Source of the DNA: Arthrobacter_E sp041360795
Lineage (GTDB): Bacteria; Actinomycetota; Actinomycetes; Actinomycetales; Micrococcaceae
Direction: 5' to 3'
Assembly (NCBI RefSeq): GCF_041360795.1
Contig: NZ_JBFUPW010000001.1
Span: forward strand, 868,001-932,000
DNA length: 64,000 nt
Shown: positions 42,393 to 51,793 of the stretch, piece after piece
Layout of the letters: each line of letters opens with the position of its first letter
Position numbering within the stretch: position 1 is the first letter of the stretch
Translations under genes and position numbers: made by a program
The notes under the pieces: model-generated
What the model saw: only the letters and a program-made list of their open reading frames with translations
Told to the model about the DNA's origin: nothing
Databases searched by the model: none

Positions 42393-42902
42393 TTGGTCCT
42401 GAACAGCACCGGCGCGCTGCCCCGGGTGGTCTTCGTCCCCGGGCGTGACGCGTCCGGGGCCGCCGCCTGGCCGCGGCAGCACGGACTGGCGCTCGAATTC
42501 GACGCCCTGTTCCTCAAGCAGCCGGACGGTCAAGCGCTGGACGCCGCAGCGGTCCTTGGCACGATGGCCGACGTTCCGTCCGTGATCGTGGCGCATGGTG
42601 AGGGCGCGACGGCGGCCGTGCAGGCCGCCGTCGAGCACTCCTCTCTGGTGCGGGCGTTGGTGCTGTGCGAACCGTGGCTGCCGGACCTCACCGCGCCCCG
42701 TCCCCAGGGGACCGAAGGCGCGATCATCCCGGGTGTCCCGATGCTCGTGCTCTCGGGCGGCTGGGAGCCCGCCTATGAGCGCACGGCCCGGCTCCTGGCC
42801 GAGTCCGGCGCGGAACACGTCGTCGCGCCGGGAGCGCACCGTCCGCAGGACTCCTCCGAGGGGGCGGCCGCGATCAAGGACTTCCTCCGCCGCACCGCCT
42901 GA
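42393..42902 (+). CDS. Alpha/beta-hydrolase-like protein lacking the nucleophile
   Basis: A 169-residue protein beginning at TTG 42393, three bases after ffh. It resembles a small alpha/beta hydrolase: RVVFVPGRD near the N terminus, a nucleophile-elbow-like AHGEGATAAV, and a late APGAHRP that could hold the His. The elbow has Glu where Ser is expected (GxSxG), so hydrolase activity is doubtful. No strong ribosome site is seen; coupling to ffh is likely. Function unknown. Confidence 0.7.
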   Translation: MVLNSTGALPRVVFVPGRDASGAAAWPRQHGLALEFDALFLKQPDGQALDAAAVLGTMADVPSVIVAHGEGATAAVQAAVEHSSLVRALVLCEPWLPDLTAPRPQGTEGAIIPGVPMLVLSGGWEPAYERTARLLAESGAEHVVAPGAHRPQDSSEGAAAIKDFLRRTA

Positions 42903-42939
42903 ACAGTACCGCCTGAACAGCGCCGCCGGACAGACGCGC

Positions 42940-42996
42940 TGCGGGGCCACTTGAGGCCGGCTCCGGACGGATCATCCGGCACCAAGTGACCCCGCA
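42940..42996. repeat. Long inverted repeat between convergent genes
   Basis: TGCGGGGCCACTTG (42940-42953) and CAAGTGACCCCGCA (42983-42996) pair at 13 of 14 positions, with an inner GCCGG/CCGGC pairing. It sits in the convergent gap before thiC, like the element at 101-174 in design but not in sequence. Terminator or dispersed palindrome. Confidence 0.6.
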
Positions 42997-43006
42997 TTCC
43001 TGCGAC

Positions 43007-44794
<1,788 letters not shown>

Positions 44795-44803
44795 CGGTAC
44801 TCA

Positions 44804-44888
44804 CTTCCTTCGCCGGCATTACCCGGTCAGGTTCTACGGTCCGGACAGTGTCAGTCCGATCTCAGCCCCTCCTGGGACACCCGTGTGG
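44804..44888 (-). promoter_or_regulatory. TPP riboswitch (THI element) of thiC
   Basis: Reading the minus strand, ACACGGGTGTCCC leads to the conserved GGGGCTGAGAT, a variable stem, GAACCTGACCGGGTAATGCC and GCGAAGGAAGTGAG. These are the pyrimidine- and diphosphate-sensing parts of the THI box. The terminal purine-rich segment doubles as the thiC ribosome site, about 10 nt before the ATG, so TPP binding should block translation initiation. Confidence 0.93.
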
Positions 44889-44987
44889 TCGCGAACACCG
44901 TAGCACGGTCCGGACGGGGTGGTCCGCAACGCCCGGACGGCGACCGTCATCTCCCGCTCGCAGGCTCACTGACCTACGCTTGAAGCC

Positions 44988-46124
44988 ATGCCGGACATGC
45001 GACGTCACCCAGTCATCGAGTTCACGGGCCCCGTTCTGCTGGGGCCGGACGACGAAGCGCTCGGGCTCTGGTCCGTCGACGGGCGCCTGACCTTCAGGAT
45101 GCCCGCAGTGGAGCCGGACCTCAGGCTGGACGGCTGGGTGGTTCCGGGTCTGGTGGATGCTCATTGCCACATCGGCCTGGTCGAGGGCGGCGCCGCGGAT
45201 GAAGCCACCTCACTGGCGCAGGCACGCGCCGATCTGTCCGCGGGCACTCTTCTGGTGCGCGACGCCGGGTCCCCGGCGGACACCCGCTGGCTCACCGACC
45301 GGGCGGACGCGCCGCGCATCATCCGGGCGGCCCGCCACGTCGCCGCCTCCCGTCGCTACCTCCGCGGTCTGGCTCTCGAGGTCGAGGACCGGGACCTCGT
45401 GGAGACCGTCCGCGAGCAGGCCCGTCTGTCCGTGGCCACTGATCCGCGCGGCTGGGTGAAGCTGGTGGGGGACTGGATCGACCGTGACGCCGGCGACCTC
45501 CGCCCGTCCTTCCCCGCTGAGCTGGTCGCGGAGGCGATCTCCGCGGCCCACGAAGAAGGCGCCCGGGTCACGGCCCACTGCTTCGGCGAGGAGGTCCTGG
45601 ACGATGTCATCGCCGCCGGGATCGACTGCGTCGAACACGCGACGGGCCTCCAGCCCGAGCATCTGCCCCGGCTCGTGGAGGCGAACATCCCGATCGTTCC
45701 CACCCTGATCAACATCGCCACGTTCCCGGACATCGTCGCCCAGGCCGAGCCGAAGTTCCCGGTCTACGCGGCCCACATGCATGCCCTCTGGGAGGGACGG
45801 TACGAGAACGTCGCCCGCGCCTACGCCGCCGGGGTGCAGGTCTTCGCGGGCACGGATGCGGGCAGCGTGATCGCACACGGGCGGATCGCGGACGAGGTCG
45901 CGGAGCTGCACCGTGCCGGGCTGCCGTCCGTGGTCGCCCTTGATGCGGCGTGCTGGTCCGCCCGCGAATGGCTCGGGGCGGAGAACCTCGAGGAAGGCGC
46001 TCCCGCCGATGTGGTGCTGTACGCGCAGGACCCGCGGAGGAACCTGGGCACGCTGGCGGCGCCCCGACGTGTGGTGCTGAACGGTGACCTGCCCGGGGAG
46101 AAACGCCCCAGCGGTATGGAATAA
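44988..46124 (+). CDS. Amidohydrolase family protein
   Basis: A 378-residue metal-dependent amidohydrolase of the imidazolonepropionase/prolidase-like group. The motif GLVDAHCHIG (two metal His, about residue 60), a TAHCFGEE His, CVEHATG His and AGTDAG Asp (late) form a complete binuclear or mononuclear site. The substrate is not identifiable. It is divergent from thiC with 99 bp between the riboswitch and the start. It stops 27 bp before the VOC gene, whose operator-like palindrome begins one base after this stop. Confidence 0.87.
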   Translation: MPDMRRHPVIEFTGPVLLGPDDEALGLWSVDGRLTFRMPAVEPDLRLDGWVVPGLVDAHCHIGLVEGGAADEATSLAQARADLSAGTLLVRDAGSPADTRWLTDRADAPRIIRAARHVAASRRYLRGLALEVEDRDLVETVREQARLSVATDPRGWVKLVGDWIDRDAGDLRPSFPAELVAEAISAAHEEGARVTAHCFGEEVLDDVIAAGIDCVEHATGLQPEHLPRLVEANIPIVPTLINIATFPDIVAQAEPKFPVYAAHMHALWEGRYENVARAYAAGVQVFAGTDAGSVIAHGRIADEVAELHRAGLPSVVALDAACWSAREWLGAENLEEGAPADVVLYAQDPRRNLGTLAAPRRVVLNGDLPGEKRPSGME

Positions 46125-46125
46125 A

Positions 46126-46137
46126 TTGAAGCTTCAA
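46126..46137. promoter_or_regulatory. Perfect palindrome, candidate operator of the VOC gene
   Basis: TTGAAGCTTCAA is a 12-bp perfect palindrome in an unusually AT-rich 27-bp gap, 15 bases before the VOC start codon and overlapping the likely ribosome or promoter zone. MarR-type regulators commonly bind such sites before ring-cleaving or VOC genes. No regulator gene is adjacent. Confidence 0.5.
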
Positions 46138-46151
46138 GTAATTTAAGAGGT

Positions 46152-47030
46152 ATGAACACTTCGCTCCCGCACTCCCAGGACCTCCTCCCCGCAGATCTGA
46201 GCATGGGGACCGTCATGCTCAAGGTCGCCGACATGAACCTCATGAGCGACTACTACCAGCGCGCGCTCGGCCTGGAAGTCGTCGCGGAGCAGGACGGCGG
46301 CCTCTACCTCGGCCGCGGCGACTCCGCCCTCGTCCACCTGGAGCCGGCCGCCGGACTGCAGCTGCCGGGCCGGGGAGAGGCCGGCCTCTTCCACACGGCG
46401 CTCCTCTTCGAGGATCAGGCGTCCCTCGCCGCCACCCTGGCCACCGCCGCGTCCTATGACGCCCGGCTCTTCCAGGGCAGCGCCGACCACCTGGTCAGTC
46501 AGGCGTTCTACTTCGGCGACCCTGAGGGCAACGGCATCGAGCTGTACTACGACCGCCCGCGCAGCGAGTGGTCCTGGGACGGGAGCACCGTCGTCATGGA
46601 CTCGCTGCCCCTGGACCCCAACGGCTACCTTGGCGAGCACCTGAGTGAAGCGGCACTGCAGCAGCAGCGGCACGCGCGTGCCGACGTCGGGCATGTGCAT
46701 CTGCAGGTGGGCGATGTCCCCACCGCCGCGCGCTTCTACGTGGACACGCTGGGCTTCGAGCGCACCGCCGAGATCGGGAACAGCGCGCTCTTCGTCTCGG
46801 CCGGCGGCTACCACCACCACATGGCCATGAACGTCTGGAACAGCCGCGGCGCAGGTCCGCGCAAGGACACGCTGGGGCTCGGCGAGGTGCTCCTCCACGT
46901 CCCCGCGGACGACGACGTCGCGGCGCTCGCCGACCGCCTGCGGGTCGCCGGGGTGGGTCACCACCACACCGGTGCGGAATTGCGCTTCGAAGACCCGTGG
47001 CGCAACCAGGTGCGCGTCGCGGTGGGATAG
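46152..47030 (+). CDS. Two-domain VOC (glyoxalase/extradiol dioxygenase-like) protein
   Basis: A 292-residue protein with two tandem vicinal-oxygen-chelate modules (about 15-130 and 170-285), resembling CatE/catechol-2,3-dioxygenase-like proteins of Bacillus and actinobacteria. Candidate metal ligands are H in GLFHTAL, E in NGIELYYDR and H in GHVHLQV and the YHHHMAMN cluster. Start ATG 46152 after AAGAGG. Substrate unknown; detoxification of quinone or thiol-reactive compounds would fit the family and the palindrome upstream. Confidence 0.85.
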   Translation: MNTSLPHSQDLLPADLSMGTVMLKVADMNLMSDYYQRALGLEVVAEQDGGLYLGRGDSALVHLEPAAGLQLPGRGEAGLFHTALLFEDQASLAATLATAASYDARLFQGSADHLVSQAFYFGDPEGNGIELYYDRPRSEWSWDGSTVVMDSLPLDPNGYLGEHLSEAALQQQRHARADVGHVHLQVGDVPTAARFYVDTLGFERTAEIGNSALFVSAGGYHHHMAMNVWNSRGAGPRKDTLGLGEVLLHVPADDDVAALADRLRVAGVGHHHTGAELRFEDPWRNQVRVAVG

Positions 47031-47103
47031 CCTGAAGCCATCCGGCTCCAGTCGTCCTGGAGAACCGGGAACCCCCAGCGCCACCGACGAACCCGAGGAT
47101 GTC

Positions 47104-47550
47104 ATGAGCCAGTCGAACGCTTTCGTAGAGGTCTTCATCGCCACTCACCAGGAGGCCCTTCAGCGGGCCAAGGCTTTGTCCGGGGGTGCGGCTCCCGACG
47201 GGTCGGCACTCCGGATCCCCGGCATCAGTGATTTCGAGGTCGAGCAGCTGTGCTCCTTGGCGGCGCAGGCCGTGCACACCCAGGGTGAACAGGAACTCGA
47301 GATGGCGGACATCGCCGTCGACGAGCTGTACGCCTTCCCGGCCTCCGCCGTCCGCGTCCTGGAGGAACTGCCCGGCTACCAGAGCGACGGCGACGACCCG
47401 GCGCTCCAGTCCGTGGCGGTCCAGTGGGCGGCTGACGAGGACGTGCCGTTCGCGGCCGGTGAGGCGCAGCAGTACCTGCTCGCCCTGTCCGCGCTCGCCG
47501 GCAGGACCGATTCCTCCTCCCGGAACCGGCTGTACTTGTACTCGGCCTGA
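47104..47550 (+). CDS. Hypothetical protein
   Basis: A 148-residue acidic, Ala/Glu-rich protein starting at ATG 47104, with GAGG upstream. No known motif, membrane segment or signal is recognised; the C terminus ends RNRLYLYSA. Codon usage matches the neighbours, and a very strong terminator follows eight bases after the stop, so it is a real gene. It may be co-transcribed with the VOC gene 73 bp upstream. Confidence 0.75.
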   Translation: MSQSNAFVEVFIATHQEALQRAKALSGGAAPDGSALRIPGISDFEVEQLCSLAAQAVHTQGEQELEMADIAVDELYAFPASAVRVLEELPGYQSDGDDPALQSVAVQWAADEDVPFAAGEAQQYLLALSALAGRTDSSSRNRLYLYSA

Positions 47551-47557
47551 GGCTCGC

Positions 47558-47607
47558 GAAAGGCGCGTGGGCGCCGGCCTGGAGAGGCCGGCGCCCACGC
47601 GCCTTTC
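47558..47607. terminator. Strong bidirectional terminator
   Basis: GAAAGGCGCGTGG... (47558-47580) and ...CCACGCGCCTTTC (47585-47607) form a perfect 23-bp stem with a GGAG loop, between the hypothetical gene and the converging cation-efflux gene. The A and T ends serve both directions. Confidence 0.9.
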
Positions 47608-47634
47608 TGTTGCCGGGAAGCCGGCGAATCCGGC

Positions 47635-48705
47635 TCAGGACGGGCCGGTCGCGGTGACCCGCACCGTCACCTCGTCCAGTTTGGGCAAGTGCCGTTTCAG
47701 GGATTTCTTGGCGTCTTCCGCGACCAGATCGGCCTCGGCGAGCGTGAGGGCCGAGGTGTGGACGACGGCGTCGCCGTGCAGACGGTGACCGACCCAGCGG
47801 AGGCGCACGCGCTCGACCGCCTCGATTCCCGCGACGTGTTCGAGGGCGTGCTCGGCGCGGTCCACGAGTTCCGGTTCGATGCCGTCCATGAGCCTGCGAC
47901 CCACGGAGCGTACGGTGCCGATGAGCAGCACGGCGATCATGATCGAGATCAGCAGCCCGATCAGGGGATCCGCGAGCGGGAAGCCGAGCAGGACTCCAAT
48001 GCCGCCGAGGACCACGGCGAGTGACGTGAAGCCATCCGTGCGGGCATGCACGCCGTCGGCGACCAGTGCCGCGGAACCGATCCGCCGTCCGACCCGGATG
48101 CGGTAGACCGCCACCGCCTCATTGCCGAGGAAGCCGATGACGCCGGCAGCGATCACCCAGCCGATGTTCTGCACCGGGCGTGGCGTGATGATCCGGTCCA
48201 CGGCCTCCCAGGCGGCGACCACGGAGGAGAGGGCGATCATGAGCACGATGAACAGCCCGGCCAGATCCTCCGATCTGCCGAAGCCGTAGGTGTAGCGCCG
48301 GGTTGCGGCCCGGCGGGAGAGCACGAAGGCGATCCACAGCGGTACCGCCGTCAGAGCGTCGGACAGATTGTGGATGGTGTCGGCCAGCAGTGCCACCGAA
48401 CCCGAGAAGGCCACCACTCCGGCTTGGGCGGCCGTGGTGAGCAGCATGATGACGAGGCTCAGTTTCAGAGCCCGGATGCCTTCCGAATGCGCTTCAAGGG
48501 CGTCATCGATCGAGTCTGACGTGTCGTGGGAATGCGGGACGAAGAGCCCGTGAAGGAAGCCCCTCAGACCGGAGGAGTGCGCGTGGCCATGGCCATGGTC
48601 ATGGCCATGGTCATGGCCGTGATCGTGGGAGTGCCCGTGCGCTCCGTGGCCGTGCTGATGTCCGGCGTCGTGCGCGTGTCCGTGCGCGTGCTCGTCCTTC
48701 GTCAT
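47635..48705 (-). CDS. Cation diffusion facilitator, zinc-type efflux
   Basis: A 356-residue CDF exporter (CzcD/ZitB-like). Residues 6-43 hold 18 His in alternating HxH order, a cytosolic metal buffer. Six transmembrane helices follow with site-A residues in HNLSD (H112, D116) and HARTD, then a C-terminal metallochaperone-like domain. ATG 48705 overlaps the stop of the ArsR gene (ATGA), so repressor and pump are coupled. Zn(II) is the most probable ion; Co or Cd possible. Confidence 0.93.
   Translation of the reverse strand: MTKDEHAHGHAHDAGHQHGHGAHGHSHDHGHDHGHDHGHGHAHSSGLRGFLHGLFVPHSHDTSDSIDDALEAHSEGIRALKLSLVIMLLTTAAQAGVVAFSGSVALLADTIHNLSDALTAVPLWIAFVLSRRAATRRYTYGFGRSEDLAGLFIVLMIALSSVVAAWEAVDRIITPRPVQNIGWVIAAGVIGFLGNEAVAVYRIRVGRRIGSAALVADGVHARTDGFTSLAVVLGGIGVLLGFPLADPLIGLLISIMIAVLLIGTVRSVGRRLMDGIEPELVDRAEHALEHVAGIEAVERVRLRWVGHRLHGDAVVHTSALTLAEADLVAEDAKKSLKRHLPKLDEVTVRVTATGPS
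48589..48618. repeat. 12-bp tandem repeat in the His-rich coding region
   Basis: ATGGCCATGGTC is present 2.5 times in a row (48589-48618), within the codons for the HxH stretch of the efflux pump. Unit length keeps the frame, so copy changes would add or remove four residues. Confidence 0.7.
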
Positions 48706-49067
48706 GCCTCGCCCTGACCGGTGTGGTGGTGGCGCGGGAGGCCGCCGAGGGAGTGCTCCGCCTGGAAGATCGCGTCGGAGACGAGCTGGGAGGCGTGCTC
48801 GTTCTCGAGCCGGTAGAACACCCGCTGTCCTTCCTGACGGGTGGCGACGATCCGGGCCATCCGCAGCTTGGCCAGATGCTGTGAGACTGCGGCGGGGGAC
48901 TTGCCCACCAGCTCGGCGAGGTGATTGACGGAGAGTTCCTCCTCGCGTCGCAGGGCCAGAATGATCCGCACCCGGGTGGCATCCGCGAGCAGGGTGAAGA
49001 CCTCCACGGCGAGTTCCACGTACTGACCGTCGGGATCCATTCCGCATATCTGCTTATCTGCGTCCAT
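48702..49067 (-). CDS. ArsR/SmtB-family metal-sensing repressor
   Basis: A 121-residue winged-helix repressor: HTH SVNHLAELVGKSPAAVSQHLAKL (about 46-68) and wing QEGQRVFYRL. The C-terminal helix has H91 and H105 spaced as part of an alpha-5 zinc site, plus a terminal PRHHH; other canonical alpha-5 ligands are missing or shifted. ATG 49067 is chosen, with ATG 49040 as alternative. The longer frame to 49205 is non-homologous. It should repress the ArsR-CDF operon until zinc binds. Confidence 0.9.
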   Translation of the reverse strand: MDADKQICGMDPDGQYVELAVEVFTLLADATRVRIILALRREEELSVNHLAELVGKSPAAVSQHLAKLRMARIVATRQEGQRVFYRLENEHASQLVSDAIFQAEHSLGGLPRHHHTGQGEA

Positions 49068-49075
49068 ACGCAGAT
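49056..49075. promoter_or_regulatory. ArsR operator overlapping the repressor start codon
   Basis: ATCTGCG (49056-49062) and CGCAGAT (49069-49075) form an exact dyad with a six-base spacer that contains the ATG of the ArsR gene (49065-49067). Another ATCTGC-like half-site follows at about 49045. Position over promoter and start fits autorepression. Confidence 0.6.
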
Positions 49076-49218
49076 TATTGCACGATGGCAACGCGGGGTC
49101 TCGTGGAAGGGGAGGGGAGTGCGCGCGGAGCCCGCCGACGCTGCCTGGCTCGATGTCCGGCGTCGGGCCCCGACGGTTCAGTGCGCTGCGCGGCGCATTA
49201 GGCACCCTTGGCCGTCTC

Positions 49219-49227
49219 TGGCATAAT
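49219..49227 (+). promoter_or_regulatory. Extended -10 promoter of rpsP
   Basis: TGG-CATAAT (49219-49227) is an extended -10 with only a weak -35 (TAGGCA, 49199-49204) at 17 bp. It predicts a leader of about 130 nt before the rpsP GTG. Confidence 0.55.
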
Positions 49228-49361
49228 GGACGGGTACCTGATCTGCGTGGCCCCTCTTCCCGTGCATGATCATGTTCCTTTCGAACCCTCCAGTATGGCC
49301 CGCCCCACGGGAGCAGAACGCTGGGTTCAACCCCGTTTCAGAAACAGGAGTGACCACAACA

Positions 49362-49775
49362 GTGGCCGTTAAGATTCGCCTTAAGCGCTTCGGCAAGATG
49401 CGCGCACCGTACTACCGTATCGTCGTTGCGGATTCCCGCACCCGCCGCGATGGCCGTGCCATCGAGGAGATCGGCAAGTACCACCCCACCGAGCAGCCCT
49501 CCTACATCGAGGTCGACTCCGAGCGTGCTCAGTACTGGCTGTCCGTTGGCGCTCAGCCGACCGAGCAGGTTCTGAACCTCCTCAAGATCACCGGTGACTG
49601 GCAGAAGTTCAAGGGTCTCCCGGGCGCCGAGGGCACCCTGAAGACCAAGGAAGCCAAGCCGGCGTTCGTGGCTCCGTCCACCGACTCCGTCGTCATGCCG
49701 GAAGCCATCACCCCGAAGGCCAAGAAGGCTGAGGAGGCTTCCGAGGAAGCCGCCGAGACCACCGAGGCTGAGTAG
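49362..49775 (+). CDS. rpsP: 30S ribosomal protein S16
   Basis: A 137-residue S16, essential for 30S assembly. It begins AVKIRLKRFGKMRAPYYRI (GTG 49362, GGAG nine bases upstream). The first 85 residues are the conserved fold; residues 95-137 are an Ala/Glu/Lys-rich tail common in actinobacteria. A longer frame from 49266 has no family similarity. First gene of the translation operon. Confidence 0.97.
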   Translation: MAVKIRLKRFGKMRAPYYRIVVADSRTRRDGRAIEEIGKYHPTEQPSYIEVDSERAQYWLSVGAQPTEQVLNLLKITGDWQKFKGLPGAEGTLKTKEAKPAFVAPSTDSVVMPEAITPKAKKAEEASEEAAETTEAE

Positions 49776-50018
49776 TTGCTTCCCGAGGTTCTTGAGCACT
49801 TGGTCCGCGGCATCGTGGACAGCCCCGAGGATGTCTCCGTCGCCGCCAAGAACGGCCGCCGCGGTGAGAGCCTCGAGGTTCGTGTGAACGACGACGACCT
49901 GGGCCGAGTCATCGGCCGTCAGGGCCGTACGGCACGCGCGCTCCGCACGGTGGTGGGTGCCCTCTCCGAGGGTGGCCCCATCCGCGTGGACGTCGTCGAC
50001 GGCGAACGCCGTCGTTAG
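49776..50018 (+). CDS. khpA: KH-domain RNA-binding protein KhpA
   Basis: An 80-residue single KH-domain protein with the GxxG loop in VIGRQGRTARALR. It starts at TTG 49776 directly abutting the rpsP stop, so translation is coupled. The family (formerly YlqC) binds RNA with KhpB and affects cell division and rRNA/sRNA metabolism. Its place between rpsP and rimM is the standard order. Confidence 0.94.
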   Translation: MLPEVLEHLVRGIVDSPEDVSVAAKNGRRGESLEVRVNDDDLGRVIGRQGRTARALRTVVGALSEGGPIRVDVVDGERRR

Positions 50019-50047
50019 AACCGGCCTGCGAAGACAAGGCTAAAGCC

Positions 50048-50086
50048 GGAACGGCCCCTCCGCCCTCGTGGTGGAGGGGCCGTTCC
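50048..50086 (+). terminator. Intercistronic hairpin after khpA
   Basis: GGAACGGCCCCTCC (50048-50061) and GGAGGGGCCGTTCC (50073-50086) are perfect 14-bp arms around an 11-base loop, in the 153-bp gap before rimM. It lacks a long T run, so it may attenuate transcription or stabilise the rpsP-khpA mRNA end. Confidence 0.7.
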
Positions 50087-50171
50087 CGTCAGATGACATC
50101 CTCAGAAGACCTTCACGGTGTAAACCCGGCGCTCCCGGCGCCATCGACAGACATGAATTGGTAGGTGGAAC

Positions 50172-50720
50172 ATGCAGCTCCAGGTTGCACGCTTGGGCAG
50201 GCCGCACGGCATCCGTGGGGAAGTCACCGTCGAACTGTTCACGGACGATCCCGAAGGGCGTTTCGCGCCCGGCGCCGAGTTCGTGACCGAGCCCGCGGCC
50301 AACGGCCCGCTCACCGTGACCAGCGCGCGCTGGAACAAGGGCACGCTCCTGCTCGGCTTCGACGCTGTGCGGGACCGCAACCGTGCCGAGGAACTCCGTG
50401 GCACCTACCTGTTCGTGGACAGTGACGAACTCGAGGACGACGGTGAGGACGAAGGCTGGTACGAGCACGAACTGCTCGGCCTGGAGGTCCGTGTGGGTGA
50501 CGAGAAGGTCGGCACCGTCGTCGAACTCCGCACCATGCCCGTGCAGGACCTTCTGGTCATCCGCACCGTCGACGGCCGGGACGTGCTGATCCCGTTCGTA
50601 GACGAGATCGTTCCCGAGATCGACCCTGAAGAGGGTTACGTCCTGCTCACCCCGCCGCCGGGACTGCTGGAACTGAACGCCGAGCAGGAGGGCTCCGCCC
50701 CGTCCGGCGACGAGGCCTGA
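50172..50720 (+). CDS. rimM: Ribosome maturation factor RimM
   Basis: A 182-residue 16S processing factor that binds S19 during 30S maturation. N-terminal RimM domain beginning MQLQVARLGRPHGIRGEV and C-terminal PRC-barrel (about 95-170, including WYEHELLGL and PFVDEIV). ATG 50172. Three bases separate it from trmD. Confidence 0.96.
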   Translation: MQLQVARLGRPHGIRGEVTVELFTDDPEGRFAPGAEFVTEPAANGPLTVTSARWNKGTLLLGFDAVRDRNRAEELRGTYLFVDSDELEDDGEDEGWYEHELLGLEVRVGDEKVGTVVELRTMPVQDLLVIRTVDGRDVLIPFVDEIVPEIDPEEGYVLLTPPPGLLELNAEQEGSAPSGDEA

Positions 50721-50723
50721 CCC

Positions 50724-51533
50724 ATGCGCATCGACGTCATCAGCATCTTCCCGGAGTACCTGCAACCGCTGGGGCTTTCGCTGCTCGGCAAGGCCCGCCA
50801 GGACGGCCTCCTGTCGCTCGAGGTCCACGACCTCCGCGACTTCACGACCGACCGGCACCGCACCGTGGATGACACCCCCTACGGCGGCGGCGCCGGGATG
50901 GTCATGAAGCCCGAGCCGTGGGCCCAGGCGCTCGAATCGGTCCTGCCGGTGGAGGGGACGCGGGAGGGCAAGCCGGTCCTGATCGTTCCGTCTCCCGCTG
51001 GCGCGCGCTTCACCCAGGCGATGGCGTACGAGCTGGCCGAGGAGCCGCAGCTGGTCTTCGCCTGCGGGCGGTACGAAGGCATCGATGAGCGCGTGATCGA
51101 CTGGGCGCAGGAGCACTTCGACGTCCGGCCCGTCAGCCTGGGCGACTACGTTCTGAACGGCGGTGAGGTGGCCGTCATGGCCATGGTCGAGGCGATCGGC
51201 CGGCTGGTGCCCGGTGTGGTGGGGAACGCCGAGTCCCTCGTGGAGGAGTCGCACTCCGACGGCCTCCTCGAGTACCCCGTCTACACCAAGCCCTCCTCCT
51301 GGCGGGACCACGAGGTCCCCGAAGTCCTGCTGTCCGGGAACCACGGCAAGATCGCCCAGTGGCGCCGTCACCAGCAGTACGCCCGGACGGCCGAGCGCCG
51401 GCCGGACCTGCTCGCGGACTTCGACGCGGCGAAGCTGCCCCGCGCGGACCGCGAGGCGTTCTCGGCGCTGGGATACGACGTCGTCGGCGGCCGGCTGGTG
51501 CGCCGTCCCGAGAGCGGCGACGCCGGAGCCTGA
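50724..51533 (+). CDS. trmD: tRNA (guanine37-N1)-methyltransferase
   Basis: A 269-residue SPOUT methyltransferase that prevents +1 frameshifting by making m1G37. Trefoil-knot motifs are intact: IFPEY, DDTPYGGGAGMVMKPEP, FACGRYEGIDERV and SLGDYVLNGGE. The C-terminal GYDVVGGRLVRRPESG extends beyond the usual 240-250 residues. Start ATG 50724. Confidence 0.97.
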   Translation: MRIDVISIFPEYLQPLGLSLLGKARQDGLLSLEVHDLRDFTTDRHRTVDDTPYGGGAGMVMKPEPWAQALESVLPVEGTREGKPVLIVPSPAGARFTQAMAYELAEEPQLVFACGRYEGIDERVIDWAQEHFDVRPVSLGDYVLNGGEVAVMAMVEAIGRLVPGVVGNAESLVEESHSDGLLEYPVYTKPSSWRDHEVPEVLLSGNHGKIAQWRRHQQYARTAERRPDLLADFDAAKLPRADREAFSALGYDVVGGRLVRRPESGDAGA

Positions 51534-51585
51534 CGCGCCGCGCGCTGACACCGGCAGGGGAACGCTTCCCTCGCCGGCCAGCGGA

Positions 51586-51793
51586 TTGGCCTCGCCCCCG
51601 TGGCTGTGGCAAAATTGATTCTTGGTGTCCATTGGGCTGCCGCCTGCCACAGGGGGTGTGCCGTCAACAAGAGGACCACCGCGGAACCCACAAGGGAACC
51701 GCGGCTTGCAACTTCAGCACCGTGCCCGGCTCCGGCCGTCGCGGGGCTGGCTACCCAAGCGGATGACCTGTGGCGCCCGCCAGGAGTATGGAT
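51586..51793 (+). promoter_or_regulatory. Promoter and structured leader of rplS
   Basis: -35 TTGGCC (51586-51591) and -10 CAAAAT (51610-51615) at 18 bp suggest an internal promoter after trmD. The roughly 170-nt leader contains a hairpin CCGCGG (51679-51684) ... CCGCGG (51699-51704) with an inner CCC/GGG pair, then AGGAG (51782-51786) before the start codon. A ribosomal-protein autoregulatory leader is plausible. Confidence 0.45.
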
